64,000 bases of DNA from Lactonifactor sp. BIOML-A5 (GCF_009677585.1 NZ_WKYV01000022.1:1-64000); one strand, 5' to 3'. Positions 16,490 to 25,436 are shown, numbered from the stretch's first letter. Notes: generated from the sequence alone by a model not told the origin. Program-made: numbers and translations.

Positions 16490-16681
16490 TCAGCAAATAG
16501 AGCTTGCCATATACGGTAAGCCATAGCAAGCCCCGAAGTAGAAGGTGTCAATGCCATTTTCAATTGCCTTGTTGATTTCCTCCCATAGTCTTAATTTCAA
16601 TGTTTCCAGTTGTTTTGCCTTTTTTGGTAGCTTTTCGCTTCTATGTCCTGTGAAGCAGAGTGAGTGTTCTTTTTTCTGCAT
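16490..16681 (-). pseudogene. DUF1273/YpsA-like SLOG gene, truncated
   Basis: The frame starts with MQKKEHSLCFTGHRSEKLP, the hallmark CFTGHRxEKLP start of the DUF1273/YpsA branch of the SLOG superfamily, and shows the expected helix up to DTFYFGACYG. It then stops after 63 residues, whereas relatives are usually 170-200 residues. Another frame just beyond reads GKLYLLTELKKENRI, which may be the end of a different element gene. I read this as a decayed or recombined remnant. A good AAAGGAG precedes the start. Confidence 0.6.
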
Positions 16682-16703
16682 AGTATCGCTCCTTTCGTAT
16701 TAC

Positions 16704-16717
16704 ACTATATATATAGT
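16704..16717. promoter_or_regulatory. Palindromic operator candidate 1 (XRE region)
   Basis: ACTATATATATAGT is a perfect 14-bp palindrome in the divergent region between the SLOG remnant and the XRE regulator. It probably overlaps promoter elements and may be an autoregulatory site. Confidence 0.4.
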
Positions 16718-16742
16718 ATCTATATATATGTAAATAGTCAAG

Positions 16743-16756
16743 ATGTAATGTTACAT
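16743..16756. promoter_or_regulatory. Palindromic operator candidate 2 (XRE region)
   Basis: ATGTAA-TG-TTACAT has perfect 6-bp arms and lies 28 bases before the XRE start codon. With the first palindrome it forms a pair about 39 bases apart, a usual layout for phage- or element-type repressors. Confidence 0.45.
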
Positions 16757-16784
16757 ATAGACTATGTATAGAGAGGTGAATAAT

Positions 16785-17027
16785 ATGGATAATACTAACT
16801 CAATTTTTGAAATGAAAGACTATGGCAAAATTAACTTCCATGTGAAAGAAATCATGGATGCAAAAAATATAACACGGAGCAAGCTTTCTAAGCTTTCCAA
16901 CGTTCGTTTTGAAGTAGCTGATAAATGGTACAACGGAAATATTGAGCGAATGGATATTGATGTACTCACTCGTATTTGCTATGTTTTGGATTGCAGTATT
17001 TCCGATTTAATGAGCTATGAAAAGTAG
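16785..17027 (+). CDS. XRE-family HTH regulator
   Basis: The 80-residue product is essentially one helix-turn-helix domain: VKEIMDAKNITRSKLSKLSN (recognition region about 23-45), then a domain end (LTRICYVLDCSISDLMSY) typical of small Cro/CI-like regulators. The start at 16785 has GAGGTG upstream. It is the only plus-strand gene near the right end of the element and is divergent from the SLOG remnant, with two palindromes between them. It probably represses its own promoter or element functions. Confidence 0.8.
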   Translation: MDNTNSIFEMKDYGKINFHVKEIMDAKNITRSKLSKLSNVRFEVADKWYNGNIERMDIDVLTRICYVLDCSISDLMSYEK

Positions 17028-17033
17028 GGACTA

Positions 17034-17627
17034 CTAAAGTCCAATATTATTTTGTACTATGTGACCCCCATTCTTTGCAATTAAGATACCGTTAATAATT
17101 GCCCGAAATGCAAAATTGCCGATGAGCTGTTCATCGGCAATTTCATTTATATGGATATATTCTTTTCCTATAGCAATTGTTCTCGCTGTCTGATACAACG
17201 CATAGCCATCTGTACTGATCCCTCGCAGGGGAATATCCATTAGACTTACCTCGCCGGGGTGGATATGCACCAAGGCACGATTCCATAAATCCTCATCGGC
17301 AGAAAGCAGATAAATTATCGCACAAACCTTTTTAGAGATATATGGCTTGCAGATGGTCATAAATCTTTGCTTGTGGGCAGGGGTTAAAAACCAATCCCCG
17401 GTAAAGTTCTGAGTAAGCTTTTGCAATCGCTTGTTCAAATAGCGATGACGAAAATTTGCAAAACAGTTTTTTACCAATCTTTTATAGGTGGCATTACTCT
17501 GGCTGCTCTCAGCCGTTAAATTTTCCATAATAATCAGTCCTTTCTTTCTCTGGGTGAAATTTGGCACAAGCATCATCATCTGTTCAAATTCAGAAAATCT
17601 TGTGCCGTATAAAAAATATCTTGACAT
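17034..17627 (-). CDS. Element protein of unknown function at right end
   Basis: The 197-residue product starts MSRYFLYGTRFSEFEQMMML, with AAAGGAG properly placed before 17627. A second in-frame start at residue 34 (MENLTAESSQ) has a weaker site. The middle part is basic (KRLVKNCFANFRHRYLNKRL), and the C-terminus reads EIADEQLIGNFAFRAIINGI. There are no membrane helices and no motif I can assign. It is convergent with the XRE gene and is the last coding region before the rlmD junction. Confidence 0.55.
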   Translation of the reverse strand: MSRYFLYGTRFSEFEQMMMLVPNFTQRKKGLIIMENLTAESSQSNATYKRLVKNCFANFRHRYLNKRLQKLTQNFTGDWFLTPAHKQRFMTICKPYISKKVCAIIYLLSADEDLWNRALVHIHPGEVSLMDIPLRGISTDGYALYQTARTIAIGKEYIHINEIADEQLIGNFAFRAIINGILIAKNGGHIVQNNIGL

Positions 17628-17663
17628 TTGAAAATCTCCTTTCTTTAAAACTTATGGCATAAA

Positions 17664-17702
17664 AAATAGGCAGTGGATTTTATAATTATCCACTGCCTAT
17701 TT
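17664..17702. terminator. Strong hairpin terminator near element end
   Basis: AAATAGGCAGTGGAT and ATCCACTGCCTATTT form a perfect 15-bp stem with a 9-base loop; both sides are flanked by A/T tracts. Between here and rlmD (17703-17848) no gene is seen, only AT-rich sequence with poly-T tracts. Confidence 0.6.
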
Positions 17703-17827
17703 GCGTGCTTGCTATTCAATTTTATCAGTACATCTTATAAAATACCCTATGTCATCTATATTTTCACTGTTTTTTCGGGGTCAAAAACGGCACTTTTTAG
17801 CCTGTTTTTTAGCCCCAAAACCACCCA

Positions 17828-17890
17828 AAAACCACTACATGTTGTGGTTTAGCCCTCATTTTTAGTCTTGCCACCACAATACGTCATCAG
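17828..17890. other. Probable element/chromosome junction at rlmD 3' end
   Basis: The rlmD stop codon (17849-17851) is touched by an inverted repeat (AACCAC 17830-17835, GTGGTT 17844-17849). The last ten or so codons of rlmD (TYCGGKTKNEG) look unlike the usual family C-terminus, as if supplied by the incoming element. The matching repeat would be outside the window, so the exact attachment core is not defined. Confidence 0.45.
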
Positions 17891-19234
17891 AATTATCGCT
17901 TCAACGTGGACAGTCATCCCAAACTGATCCACCACCGTCACCCTCTCCATCTCATACCCATTCTCCCCCAGCCACTTCACATCCCTTGCCAGGGTTGCCG
18001 AGTCGCAGCTTACATATACAATCCTCTTAGGCTTCATATCCACCATAGTGCGCAGCAGGGATTCCTCACAGCCTTTTCTCGGAGGATCCACCACGATAAC
18101 ATCCGCATAGATTCCGTCTTTTTCATATTTCTCAGGCAGAACCTCCTCTGCCTTTCCCACATAAAAAGCCGCATTTTCTATCCCATTTAACCGCGCATTT
18201 CTCTTGGCGTCTTCTATGGCCTGAGGGACAATCTCCACCCCGTATACCTGCTTTGCCTTCCGGGCCAGAAAGAGGGAGATGGTTCCTATTCCGCAGTACA
18301 GGTCCCACACAGTCTCCCTGCCTGTCAGCTGTGCGTACGCAAGTGCTCTCTCATACAGCTTCTTTGTCTGCACGGGATTTACCTGGTAAAAGGACAGAGG
18401 GGAAATCTGGAACTTAACATCTCCGATGGAATCCGTGATATAGGGCTGTCCCCACAGAAGTTTAATCTCTTCTCCAAGGATAACATTCGTCCGCTTTTTG
18501 TTTACATTCAAAGAAATGCTGGTCATTCCTTTGAGCTCTCTCAAACTCTCCACCAGCTTTTCTGATTTGGGCAAAGTCTCTCCGTTTACGATCACACAGA
18601 CCATAATCTCGCCGGACTGGAAACCATAACGGATCAGCACATGGCGCACCAGTCCCTTACCTGTCACTTCATCATAGGGCTCTACACTCCATTCCGTCAT
18701 ATAAGCAATGAGCTTGTCTAAGATCACCTCATTGAACTCTACTCCAAGGAAGCATTTTCTGTTGTTGATAATAGTGTGCGTCCGACTGGCATAAAAGCCG
18801 GCTACTATATTGCCGTCCTTGTCCCTGCCGATGGGAAACTGAGCCTTATTTCTGTAGAAATACGGTTCCTCCATCCCTATCACCTCTTCAATGGGTACCT
18901 CAGAAAAACCTCCGATCCGCATAAGGTTATTCCTTACCTTATTCTCTTTAAACTTCAGCTGCTGCTCATAGGAGAGGGCCTGAATCTGGCATCCCCCGCA
19001 CTGGCGGGCATAGGGGCATCTGGGTTCTACCCTGTGGGGCGACGGCTGAAGGAGTCTAATCATCCGGGCATAGGCGTAATTCTTCTTTGCTTTTATTACC
19101 TTTGCTTCTATAGTATCTCCTATCACAGCATCCTTGACAAAAAAGGGGAAGCCGTCAATTTTACCGATTCCCTCTCCCCCGTGTCCCATATCCTCTATTG
19201 TAATTGTAATACTGTCATTCTTTTTATAGTTCAT
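17849..19234 (-). CDS. rlmD: 23S rRNA (uracil-5-)-methyltransferase RlmD/RumA family
   Basis: The 461-residue product has an N-terminal TRAM domain (about 1-60). A four-cysteine iron-sulfur motif follows (CPYARQCGGCQ, plus a cysteine near 158). The SAM pocket is LYCGIGTISL (about 310), and the catalytic cysteine lies in VSCDSATLARD (about 405). It methylates a uridine of 23S rRNA or tRNA; the Firmicute paralogues (RlmCD, TrmA-like) are hard to separate by eye. It ends at the element junction, and the final residues may be element-derived. Upstream lies the yhaM-like gene in the same direction. Confidence 0.85.
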   Translation of the reverse strand: MNYKKNDSITITIEDMGHGGEGIGKIDGFPFFVKDAVIGDTIEAKVIKAKKNYAYARMIRLLQPSPHRVEPRCPYARQCGGCQIQALSYEQQLKFKENKVRNNLMRIGGFSEVPIEEVIGMEEPYFYRNKAQFPIGRDKDGNIVAGFYASRTHTIINNRKCFLGVEFNEVILDKLIAYMTEWSVEPYDEVTGKGLVRHVLIRYGFQSGEIMVCVIVNGETLPKSEKLVESLRELKGMTSISLNVNKKRTNVILGEEIKLLWGQPYITDSIGDVKFQISPLSFYQVNPVQTKKLYERALAYAQLTGRETVWDLYCGIGTISLFLARKAKQVYGVEIVPQAIEDAKRNARLNGIENAAFYVGKAEEVLPEKYEKDGIYADVIVVDPPRKGCEESLLRTMVDMKPKRIVYVSCDSATLARDVKWLGENGYEMERVTVVDQFGMTVHVEAIILMTYCGGKTKNEG

Positions 19235-19257
19235 ATTCGTCTCCTGTATCGTCTATA

Positions 19258-19287
19258 AAGGACGGGTCCATATACGTCCCCGTCCTT
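19258..19287 (-). terminator. Hairpin between yhaM-like gene and rlmD
   Basis: AAGGACGGG and CCCGTCCTT pair perfectly around a 12-base loop. Only a short T run follows on the minus strand, so it may be a weak terminator or attenuator that lets some read-through into rlmD. Confidence 0.45.
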
Positions 19288-19302
19288 CCCTGATGTACTG
19301 CC

Positions 19303-20253
19303 TTATTCCTCGCAAGTGGTCTTGCGTATGTTAGATTCAAACAGCCGGTTATATCCCAGCCAATCCTTCTGATCCTTTGCAGAACTGAAGATCTCAGCCA
19401 ATGTCTCCATCTTGGCATCTGTGTTATCTGCCATATTCAGGGCAACAGCCTCTGCCAGTGCAGGTTTTTTCGGTGAACCGTATTCCAGTTCTCCATGATG
19501 TGCCAGAATACAGTGCTTCAGCTCGCTTTCCAGTTTTTCCGGGAATCCGGGAATCGCCCTGGCCCCATCGTGAACCATCTCTGCTCCTATCATGATATGG
19601 CCCAGAAGCTGCCCGTCATCCGTATAGTCATTGGCAGGAAATGGTGACAGCTCTCTTGTCTTTCCCATGTCATGGCAAATAGCCGCGGTGAGAAGCAAAT
19701 CTCTGTTTAAAATGGGATATGCAGTTATATAGTATTCGCACAGCCTGACAACGCTTAACGTATGCTCCAAAAGGCCGCCTACAAATCCGTGATGTACTGT
19801 CTTAGCAGCTGAATTGCCCTTAAATCCTTTGACAAAAGCAGTATCCTCTACATAATATTTCTTCAGGAGAGTCTGCAAATAAGGGTTTTTTATGCTCTGA
19901 ATATACCGGAGAAGCTCCTGGTACATGTCATCAATGCTTTTACCGCTCACCGGCAGATAATTTCCGGGGTCATACTCCCCCTCCGCTGCCTTTCTCGCAC
20001 GTTTGATACTCATCTGCAGCATTCCCTGAAAACAGGTTACATCCCCGATTACGTCCACATAATCCAGTACGTCAAAATCTTCAATCCCCTGAGAGTTAGG
20101 CTCCCAGATCTTGGCATCTATGGTACCTGTCTTGTCCTGCAGGATTACATTTTCATAAGGTTTTCCATTCTTTGTCACTGCTGACTGCTTGTGCTTGCAC
20201 AGATAAATCCCATTTGCCTTTTCACCTTCACGCAATTCATTTAAAAATTTCAT
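19303..20253 (-). CDS. yhaM: YhaM-type 3'-5' exoribonuclease (OB-fold plus HD)
   Basis: The 316-residue product combines an N-terminal OB-type nucleic-acid-binding region (about 10-90, with DKTGTIDAKIWEP) and a C-terminal HD domain. Metal ligands are visible in GGLLEHTLSV, in AAICHDMGK (about 190) and in a later HHGELEYGSP. This matches YhaM, a metal-dependent 3'-5' exonuclease acting on RNA ends. The start is at a standard ATG with AAAGAG upstream. It is followed by rlmD and preceded by the HtrA-like gene, all on the minus strand. Confidence 0.85.
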   Translation of the reverse strand: MKFLNELREGEKANGIYLCKHKQSAVTKNGKPYENVILQDKTGTIDAKIWEPNSQGIEDFDVLDYVDVIGDVTCFQGMLQMSIKRARKAAEGEYDPGNYLPVSGKSIDDMYQELLRYIQSIKNPYLQTLLKKYYVEDTAFVKGFKGNSAAKTVHHGFVGGLLEHTLSVVRLCEYYITAYPILNRDLLLTAAICHDMGKTRELSPFPANDYTDDGQLLGHIMIGAEMVHDGARAIPGFPEKLESELKHCILAHHGELEYGSPKKPALAEAVALNMADNTDAKMETLAEIFSSAKDQKDWLGYNRLFESNIRKTTCEE

Positions 20254-20287
20254 TCTCTTTTTTGCCTTCCTAATTCTTTCTGTCTTT

Positions 20288-21640
20288 TTACGAAGCAGTC
20301 AGGGTAACATCGAATTCCAGTTCCACATAACCTTCTGCTCCTTTGCGCATGACTTTTATCTTAATCATCTCGCCTACACTGCATTTTTTAAGTTCATTCT
20401 GATACTGCTTGACGGTCACAACCTCATTCTCCTTGACCGCAGTAATCACATCGGCCTTCTGTATACCAGCCTGCATAGCGGGAGAGTCCTCTGCTATCAT
20501 ATCTACAAAGACCCCTTTTGGCATTCCTGTATTCGCCGCAATCTCATCCGTGACATCCATTCCCCGGATTCCGGCATAAGGATTATCCGTATTATTGGAC
20601 AACTGTTCAATCAGTTCCTTAATCTGAGAGATGGCCAAAGCGGTTACTATATTTCTGCTGTCCTCCAGGCCAAAAGATTGGGCGATAACTCCCACAACTT
20701 CCCCGTTTAGATTCACCAGAATCCCGCTTCCGTCACTGCTTCCCATAATATCCGTTGTCAGCAGATTATACTCGCCGTCCACTACATTTACCGTGTTGGA
20801 AACCGAGGTAATTAAACCATACGCAATAGAATCACTATACCCCATCGGGCTTCCAATTGCAATAACAGGTTCTCCCTGGCTGACACTGTAGGAGCTTCCC
20901 AGCGACGCGACTGAGAGACAGTTCTGGGATTCCTGGGAAATCTCTGACAGAGGCACCTTCAGAACCGTAAGCCCCGTATTAGAGTCTGTTTTCTGGAAAC
21001 GGGCATCCACAGTTGACCCGTCGCAAAAGGTAATCTGAATGCGGTCTACATTATCCACTACACGGTATTCTGTCAGAACAAATAAATCCTGTCCGTTATT
21101 CGCAACAATCAGCCCTGAGATCTGCTTCTGACTTTCTGAAGGGTTGTTAAACCAGTCCGTCCCGCTGGTATTGCCGATTACTGTTACAATAGCTTTTTTA
21201 GGTTCCTGGGCCTGCTGAACCATATCCTTGTAAAGATTGGAATAGTCTGCCAGAGTAAATTCTGCTGGTTCCTGCACTGGCGCCTGAGACTCTTCTTCGG
21301 GGGGAGTCTCTTCGTCCTCCTCTCCGGAGGGTTCTTCATCCTGAGGAATATTCACTTTGGGTGCGCTTTCCTTGTCTTCCCGGTACTTATCTATCCCGGA
21401 GATAGTAATCGAAAATACAAGAGCTGCAATTACACCGAATAACACTGCGGCACCGGCAATCCACCCTGCCCGTCTCAGGACGGTTCTCCTGTCCAGAGGC
21501 TTCTCTTTTATCGTCTCTTTTACAAAGCTGTAAGCTTCCTCATGCTCCTCAGGAGTCTCTCCCTCCCTCTCCTTTTCTGCCTCTTCCAGATGCTCCTTGT
21601 CAGGATTCTCCATGAGTTCTTTCTTTTCATTCTCATCCAT
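20288..21640 (-). CDS. HtrA-like membrane PDZ protein with degenerate protease domain
   Basis: The 450-residue product has an acidic cytoplasmic N-terminus (about 1-60), one membrane helix (WIAGAAVLFGVIAALVFSI), an acidic linker, a trypsin-like S1C domain (about 145-330) and a C-terminal PDZ domain (about 345-445). Every catalytic position is changed. The usual TNxHVV reads TEYRVV, TDLAVLK reads TGLTVLK, and GNSGGALVN aligns with SDGSGILVN. The fold landmarks (AIGSPMG, LTTDI, VVGVI) are kept, so this should be a peptide-binding pseudoprotease rather than a protease. Automated pipelines would probably call it a serine protease. Confidence 0.8.
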   Translation of the reverse strand: MDENEKKELMENPDKEHLEEAEKEREGETPEEHEEAYSFVKETIKEKPLDRRTVLRRAGWIAGAAVLFGVIAALVFSITISGIDKYREDKESAPKVNIPQDEEPSGEEDEETPPEEESQAPVQEPAEFTLADYSNLYKDMVQQAQEPKKAIVTVIGNTSGTDWFNNPSESQKQISGLIVANNGQDLFVLTEYRVVDNVDRIQITFCDGSTVDARFQKTDSNTGLTVLKVPLSEISQESQNCLSVASLGSSYSVSQGEPVIAIGSPMGYSDSIAYGLITSVSNTVNVVDGEYNLLTTDIMGSSDGSGILVNLNGEVVGVIAQSFGLEDSRNIVTALAISQIKELIEQLSNNTDNPYAGIRGMDVTDEIAANTGMPKGVFVDMIAEDSPAMQAGIQKADVITAVKENEVVTVKQYQNELKKCSVGEMIKIKVMRKGAEGYVELEFDVTLTAS

Positions 21641-21846
21641 ACTGCACGTTCTCCTTTATTGCTTAAGTAAGATACACGCAAATCCCGTTCCCGGGATGCC
21701 AAAAAGAGGAATCCCGGCGAGTATACAATATAAATTATCTTAGCAAAGAGATATGAACATTTTATGAAGAATCCGGGAAAATATTTACTTTTAGAAGCGG
21801 TACCATCTATAAACACCTGGTTTTTAGGGGGTTCACTCCCGACGGC

Positions 21847-22869
21847 TTACGTCTGGTCATAATTACAGGCACCATTGTTACAATTCTCACATACATAAAA
21901 ATAATACATTCCATCTCCCCATTCCCATATGTCCTGTCCCTCTATCTGTCCTGCAAAAATCATTTTTTCTCCGCAGTCGGGGCAGTCCGGATAATCCAGA
22001 TGATCAAATCTGCAGGGCAGTCCGCCCAGCTGTGTATGGGATATATCCGTCATAATACTGGCAGAATAGGTTATCCTTCTGAACTCTTTGCTCCTTTTCA
22101 GCTTTCTTTCCGGATTCGGGTATCCATCTAACACACGATCCATACACTGTTCCAGAATTTCTGTTTTCCTGTTTTGCTCATGCCAGGCAAATTCGCCTTG
22201 CTCCATCCTGGTATAGATTGTCTGGTAACAGGAACATACCAGACAGCTTCCCAAGGGCTCCTTCTGATTGAATATGAGCGTTAGGGGATGGCGGCAGAAT
22301 CCGCACAGCCGGTCTATCCGCCGCAGAGGAACCCAGCCGTCTTCTTCGGTTCCCGGAGACTCTTCAAAGGGTACCACTTCCTCCCGGTACAGCTCCTTTA
22401 TTTTTCCCTTTTCCAGACACCATCCTCCTGCCGTATCCTCCCATCTATGGTCTGTGCCTGCTAAAAACTCAGCTGATTTTTCGGACCTAACTGCGCTCAG
22501 CAATGGGATTATCTGATCTCTCATCTCATCTGTCTGGGCTGCATCTATTAACATTTCCGCTACCTGAGGGGCTGCTCTGAGAAAAATCTCGGGGTAGGAA
22601 TCCCACGTTTCTTTCATCAGATGCGCATAGAGCTTATCCGGAAGATATTCCCCTATCTGATAAGAATACAGGGCAAGATACAGGTAAACAACCTGCTTGT
22701 CCCAGGAATCCATCTTCTGATTGTCTATTGTGTAATCAATCAACTCTGCGGTCTCTTTTGGACTTAGTTCTTCATAAAGCTTATAGAGAGGTTTTATCTC
22801 CCCGGACATCATTCCGCCCTCCAGCAGTTCCATGGTCAATTCCAGCATTCTGTCAGCATTCATCCTCAT
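21847..22869 (-). CDS. DUF1963/YwqG-like zinc-ribbon protein
   Basis: The 340-residue soluble product has a helical first half with no recognised motif and two cysteine pairs near residues 190-215 (CGFCRHP and CLVCSCYQ). Its C-terminal part has TQLGGLPCRF followed by YPDCPDCGEKMIFAGQI, which resembles the DUF1963/YwqG core with a zinc ribbon, and it ends CENCNNGACNYDQT. Function is unknown; members of this group often occur alone. It is transcribed alone, divergent from mutS2. Confidence 0.6.
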   Translation of the reverse strand: MRMNADRMLELTMELLEGGMMSGEIKPLYKLYEELSPKETAELIDYTIDNQKMDSWDKQVVYLYLALYSYQIGEYLPDKLYAHLMKETWDSYPEIFLRAAPQVAEMLIDAAQTDEMRDQIIPLLSAVRSEKSAEFLAGTDHRWEDTAGGWCLEKGKIKELYREEVVPFEESPGTEEDGWVPLRRIDRLCGFCRHPLTLIFNQKEPLGSCLVCSCYQTIYTRMEQGEFAWHEQNRKTEILEQCMDRVLDGYPNPERKLKRSKEFRRITYSASIMTDISHTQLGGLPCRFDHLDYPDCPDCGEKMIFAGQIEGQDIWEWGDGMYYFYVCENCNNGACNYDQT

Positions 22870-23040
22870 CCCTCTTTTCTTTTATTATCCCAAGTATACC
22901 ATAAATTCCTCAGTTTTCTCCCGTGAAATCGACTTTTCACTTTTCATTCCCTCCATAATAGGTTAGAATAACTACTAGAAGAATGACAAAAACAAAAAGA
23001 CGGATGTACACTTGATTCAGTCCGCCTTGGAGGCAAATAC

Positions 23041-25419
23041 ATGAACAAAAAAGCATTAAAAACATTAGAATACAACAAGATCATCGAACAGCTGACTGCC
23101 TGCGCCACCTCTTCCCAGGGGAAACGTTTGTGCCAGGCCCTTTTGCCCCAGGATGATATTGTCACAATAGAACGTATGCAGGAGGAGACCCAGGACGCCC
23201 TTAGCCGGATATATCAGAAAGGCAGCCTTTCTTTAGCCGGTGTGAAGGATATCAGAGGCTCTCTCAAAAGACTGGAAATCGGAGGCACCCTTGGCACCGG
23301 AGAGCTCCTTGCCATCTGTTCTCTCCTGGAGAATACCAACCGGGCCAAATCCTACGCCCGAAAAGAAGATGAGGAAAAGGCACCGGACTCTCTGGATGGA
23401 ATGTTTGAACAGCTCCAGCCCCTCACCCCTCTTGCCAATGAGATCCGCCGGTGTATTCTATCGGAAGAAGAGATCGCGGATGATGCCAGTCCGGGCCTGA
23501 AGCAAATCCGCCGTTCTATGAAAAATACCAATGACAGGATTCATACAGAATTAAACAGCTTTGTCAGCGGAAATTCCAGAAGTTATCTTCAGGATGCCGT
23601 TGTCACCATGCGAAATGGGCGTTACTGTATTCCGGTAAAAGCTGAGTATAAGGGCCAGGTGCCGGGAATGATCCACGATCAGTCCTCTACCGGTTCCACC
23701 CTCTTCGTGGAGCCAATGGCAATTGTTAAGCTGAATAATGATATCCGGGAACTGGAACTAAAGGAGCAGGCGGAGATTGAGATTATCCTGTCCACCTTAA
23801 GTGCCTCTGCCGGAGAGTATCTGGAAGTTCTGCTGGATAATATGAAGCTGCTGGTGGAACTGGATTTTATCTTTGCCAGAGCCTCTCTGGCCAAGCAGCA
23901 AAATGCATCCAAACCGGAATTCAATACCAAAGGCATTCTGGATATCAAAAAGGCCCGGCACCCTCTCATTGACAGGCATTCTGTAGTGCCCATCGATATC
24001 CATCTGGGCCGGGATTTTGACCTGTTGATTGTTACCGGGCCCAACACCGGGGGGAAGACCGTTTCCCTTAAAACTGTGGGGCTATTAACGCTTATGGGGC
24101 AGGCCGGACTTCATATTCCAGCCTTTGACCACTCCTCTCTGGCTGTGTTCAAAGAAGTATATGCGGATATTGGGGATGAGCAGAGTATTGAGCAGAGCCT
24201 CAGCACCTTCTCCTCCCATATGACAAATATTGTATCTTTCCTGGAAAAAGCCGACAGAGACTCTCTGGTTCTCTTTGATGAACTGGGAGCCGGCACAGAC
24301 CCCACAGAGGGCGCGGCGCTGGCTATCTCTATCCTGTCCCATCTCCATGCTCAGGGTATTCGTACTATGGCAACCACCCATTACAGCGAGTTAAAGGTCT
24401 ACGCACTTTCAACTCCCGGGGTGGAAAATGCCTCCTGTGAGTTTAATGTGGAGACTCTGCGCCCAACCTACCGGCTGTTGATTGGTATTCCGGGAAAAAG
24501 CAATGCATTTGCTATCTCCGGAAAACTGGGACTTCCTGAATATATTATTGACAAAGCCAGAGAACAGCTGAGCCAGGAGGCAGAATCCTTTGAGGATGTC
24601 ATCAGCCACCTGGAGGAGAACAGAGTCACCATTGAAAATGAGCGAAAAGAGATTGAACGCTATAAAACAGAGGTAGAACAGTTAAAGAACCGGTTGGAAG
24701 AAAAGCAGGATAAGCTGGAACAGCAGAGAGAACGCCTCCTGAGAGAGGCTAACGAAGAGGCACATAGGGTACTGCGCGAGGCAAAGGAATACGCGGACCA
24801 GACCATCAAGGTATTCAATAAGGCCGGAAAAAGTACAATGTCCGCCAGAGAACTGGAACAAGAGCGCCAAAAGCTCCGCCAGAAGATGAACACAGTAGAA
24901 AAAAATATGTCTCAGAAAAAAGAGCAGAAGAAAAAACCGGCGCCCAAAGCAAAAGATTTGTCCATAGGCGATTCTGTAAAAGTGCTGAGTCTCAACCTGA
25001 AAGGAACAGTAAGCACACTGCCCAACCCCAAGGGCATGCTCTTTGTTCAGATGGGCATCCTCCGTTCCCAGGTGCACATCTCAGACCTTCAGCTCATAGA
25101 CGAACCCGTGATTACATCCTCCACCCTGCAGAAAACCAGTACAGGTAAGATCCGGATGAGCAAGTCTTCCTTTGTAAAAACAGAGATCAACCTTTTGGGA
25201 AAAACTGTGGATGAGGCCATTTCCGAGCTGGACAAATATCTGGACGATGCCTATCTGGCCCATCTGAATACGGTGCGTGTGGTCCACGGAAAAGGTACCG
25301 GCGCACTGAGAAAAGGCATACACAGCTATCTCCGCCGCCTGAAATATGTAGAGGAATTCCATCTCGCCGAATTCGGTGAGGGTGACGCGGGCGTAACCAT
25401 CGTAACATTTAAAAAATAG
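23041..25419 (+). CDS. mutS2: Endonuclease MutS2
   Basis: The 792-residue product has the MutS core without the mismatch-reading domain. Walker A is TGPNTGGKT (about 330), and Walker B/D-loop reads VLFDELGAGTDPTEGAALA. A long coiled coil (about 515-640) leads to a C-terminal Smr domain (NLLGKTVDEAISELDKYL ... VVHGKGTGALRKGI). MutS2 proteins suppress recombination or act on collided ribosomes, the latter established for B. subtilis. The length fits the family. GGAGGCAAATAC precedes the ATG. A two-component pair follows by 17 bases, probably co-transcribed. Confidence 0.95.
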   Translation: MNKKALKTLEYNKIIEQLTACATSSQGKRLCQALLPQDDIVTIERMQEETQDALSRIYQKGSLSLAGVKDIRGSLKRLEIGGTLGTGELLAICSLLENTNRAKSYARKEDEEKAPDSLDGMFEQLQPLTPLANEIRRCILSEEEIADDASPGLKQIRRSMKNTNDRIHTELNSFVSGNSRSYLQDAVVTMRNGRYCIPVKAEYKGQVPGMIHDQSSTGSTLFVEPMAIVKLNNDIRELELKEQAEIEIILSTLSASAGEYLEVLLDNMKLLVELDFIFARASLAKQQNASKPEFNTKGILDIKKARHPLIDRHSVVPIDIHLGRDFDLLIVTGPNTGGKTVSLKTVGLLTLMGQAGLHIPAFDHSSLAVFKEVYADIGDEQSIEQSLSTFSSHMTNIVSFLEKADRDSLVLFDELGAGTDPTEGAALAISILSHLHAQGIRTMATTHYSELKVYALSTPGVENASCEFNVETLRPTYRLLIGIPGKSNAFAISGKLGLPEYIIDKAREQLSQEAESFEDVISHLEENRVTIENERKEIERYKTEVEQLKNRLEEKQDKLEQQRERLLREANEEAHRVLREAKEYADQTIKVFNKAGKSTMSARELEQERQKLRQKMNTVEKNMSQKKEQKKKPAPKAKDLSIGDSVKVLSLNLKGTVSTLPNPKGMLFVQMGILRSQVHISDLQLIDEPVITSSTLQKTSTGKIRMSKSSFVKTEINLLGKTVDEAISELDKYLDDAYLAHLNTVRVVHGKGTGALRKGIHSYLRRLKYVEEFHLAEFGEGDAGVTIVTFKK

Positions 25420-25436
25420 AATCAGGAGGTTTTGTA

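Larger units (their letters stand above)
1..17860. mobile_element. Integrative/conjugative-type element, right part
   Basis: The block carries families typical of Clostridia conjugative elements (DUF3849, YodL, DUF4320, DUF6550, DUF3852, a Tad-like secretion module, a Dam-type methylase and an XRE regulator) and stops exactly at the 3' end of rlmD, a housekeeping rRNA methylase gene known as an insertion target for such elements (rumA/rlmD sites). No relaxase, VirB4, VirD4 or integrase lies inside the window, so the left part and its recombinase must be beyond position 1 or lost. Whether the AT-rich permease/Crp pair at 1-850 is cargo or belongs to a second insertion cannot be decided here. 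The right boundary is inferred from gene content, not from a matched attachment repeat. Confidence 0.7.

Noticed and set aside
16378..16563. Alternative 61-codon minus-strand frame reading AYRIWQALFADRTEKRKPH
   Set aside because: It runs through the terminator stem and its T run; most likely a shadow frame of the decayed SLOG gene region.
24085..24381. Several open frames of 60-130 codons opposite mutS2
   Set aside because: They have no RBS or recognisable motifs and are explained as antisense of a well-identified gene.
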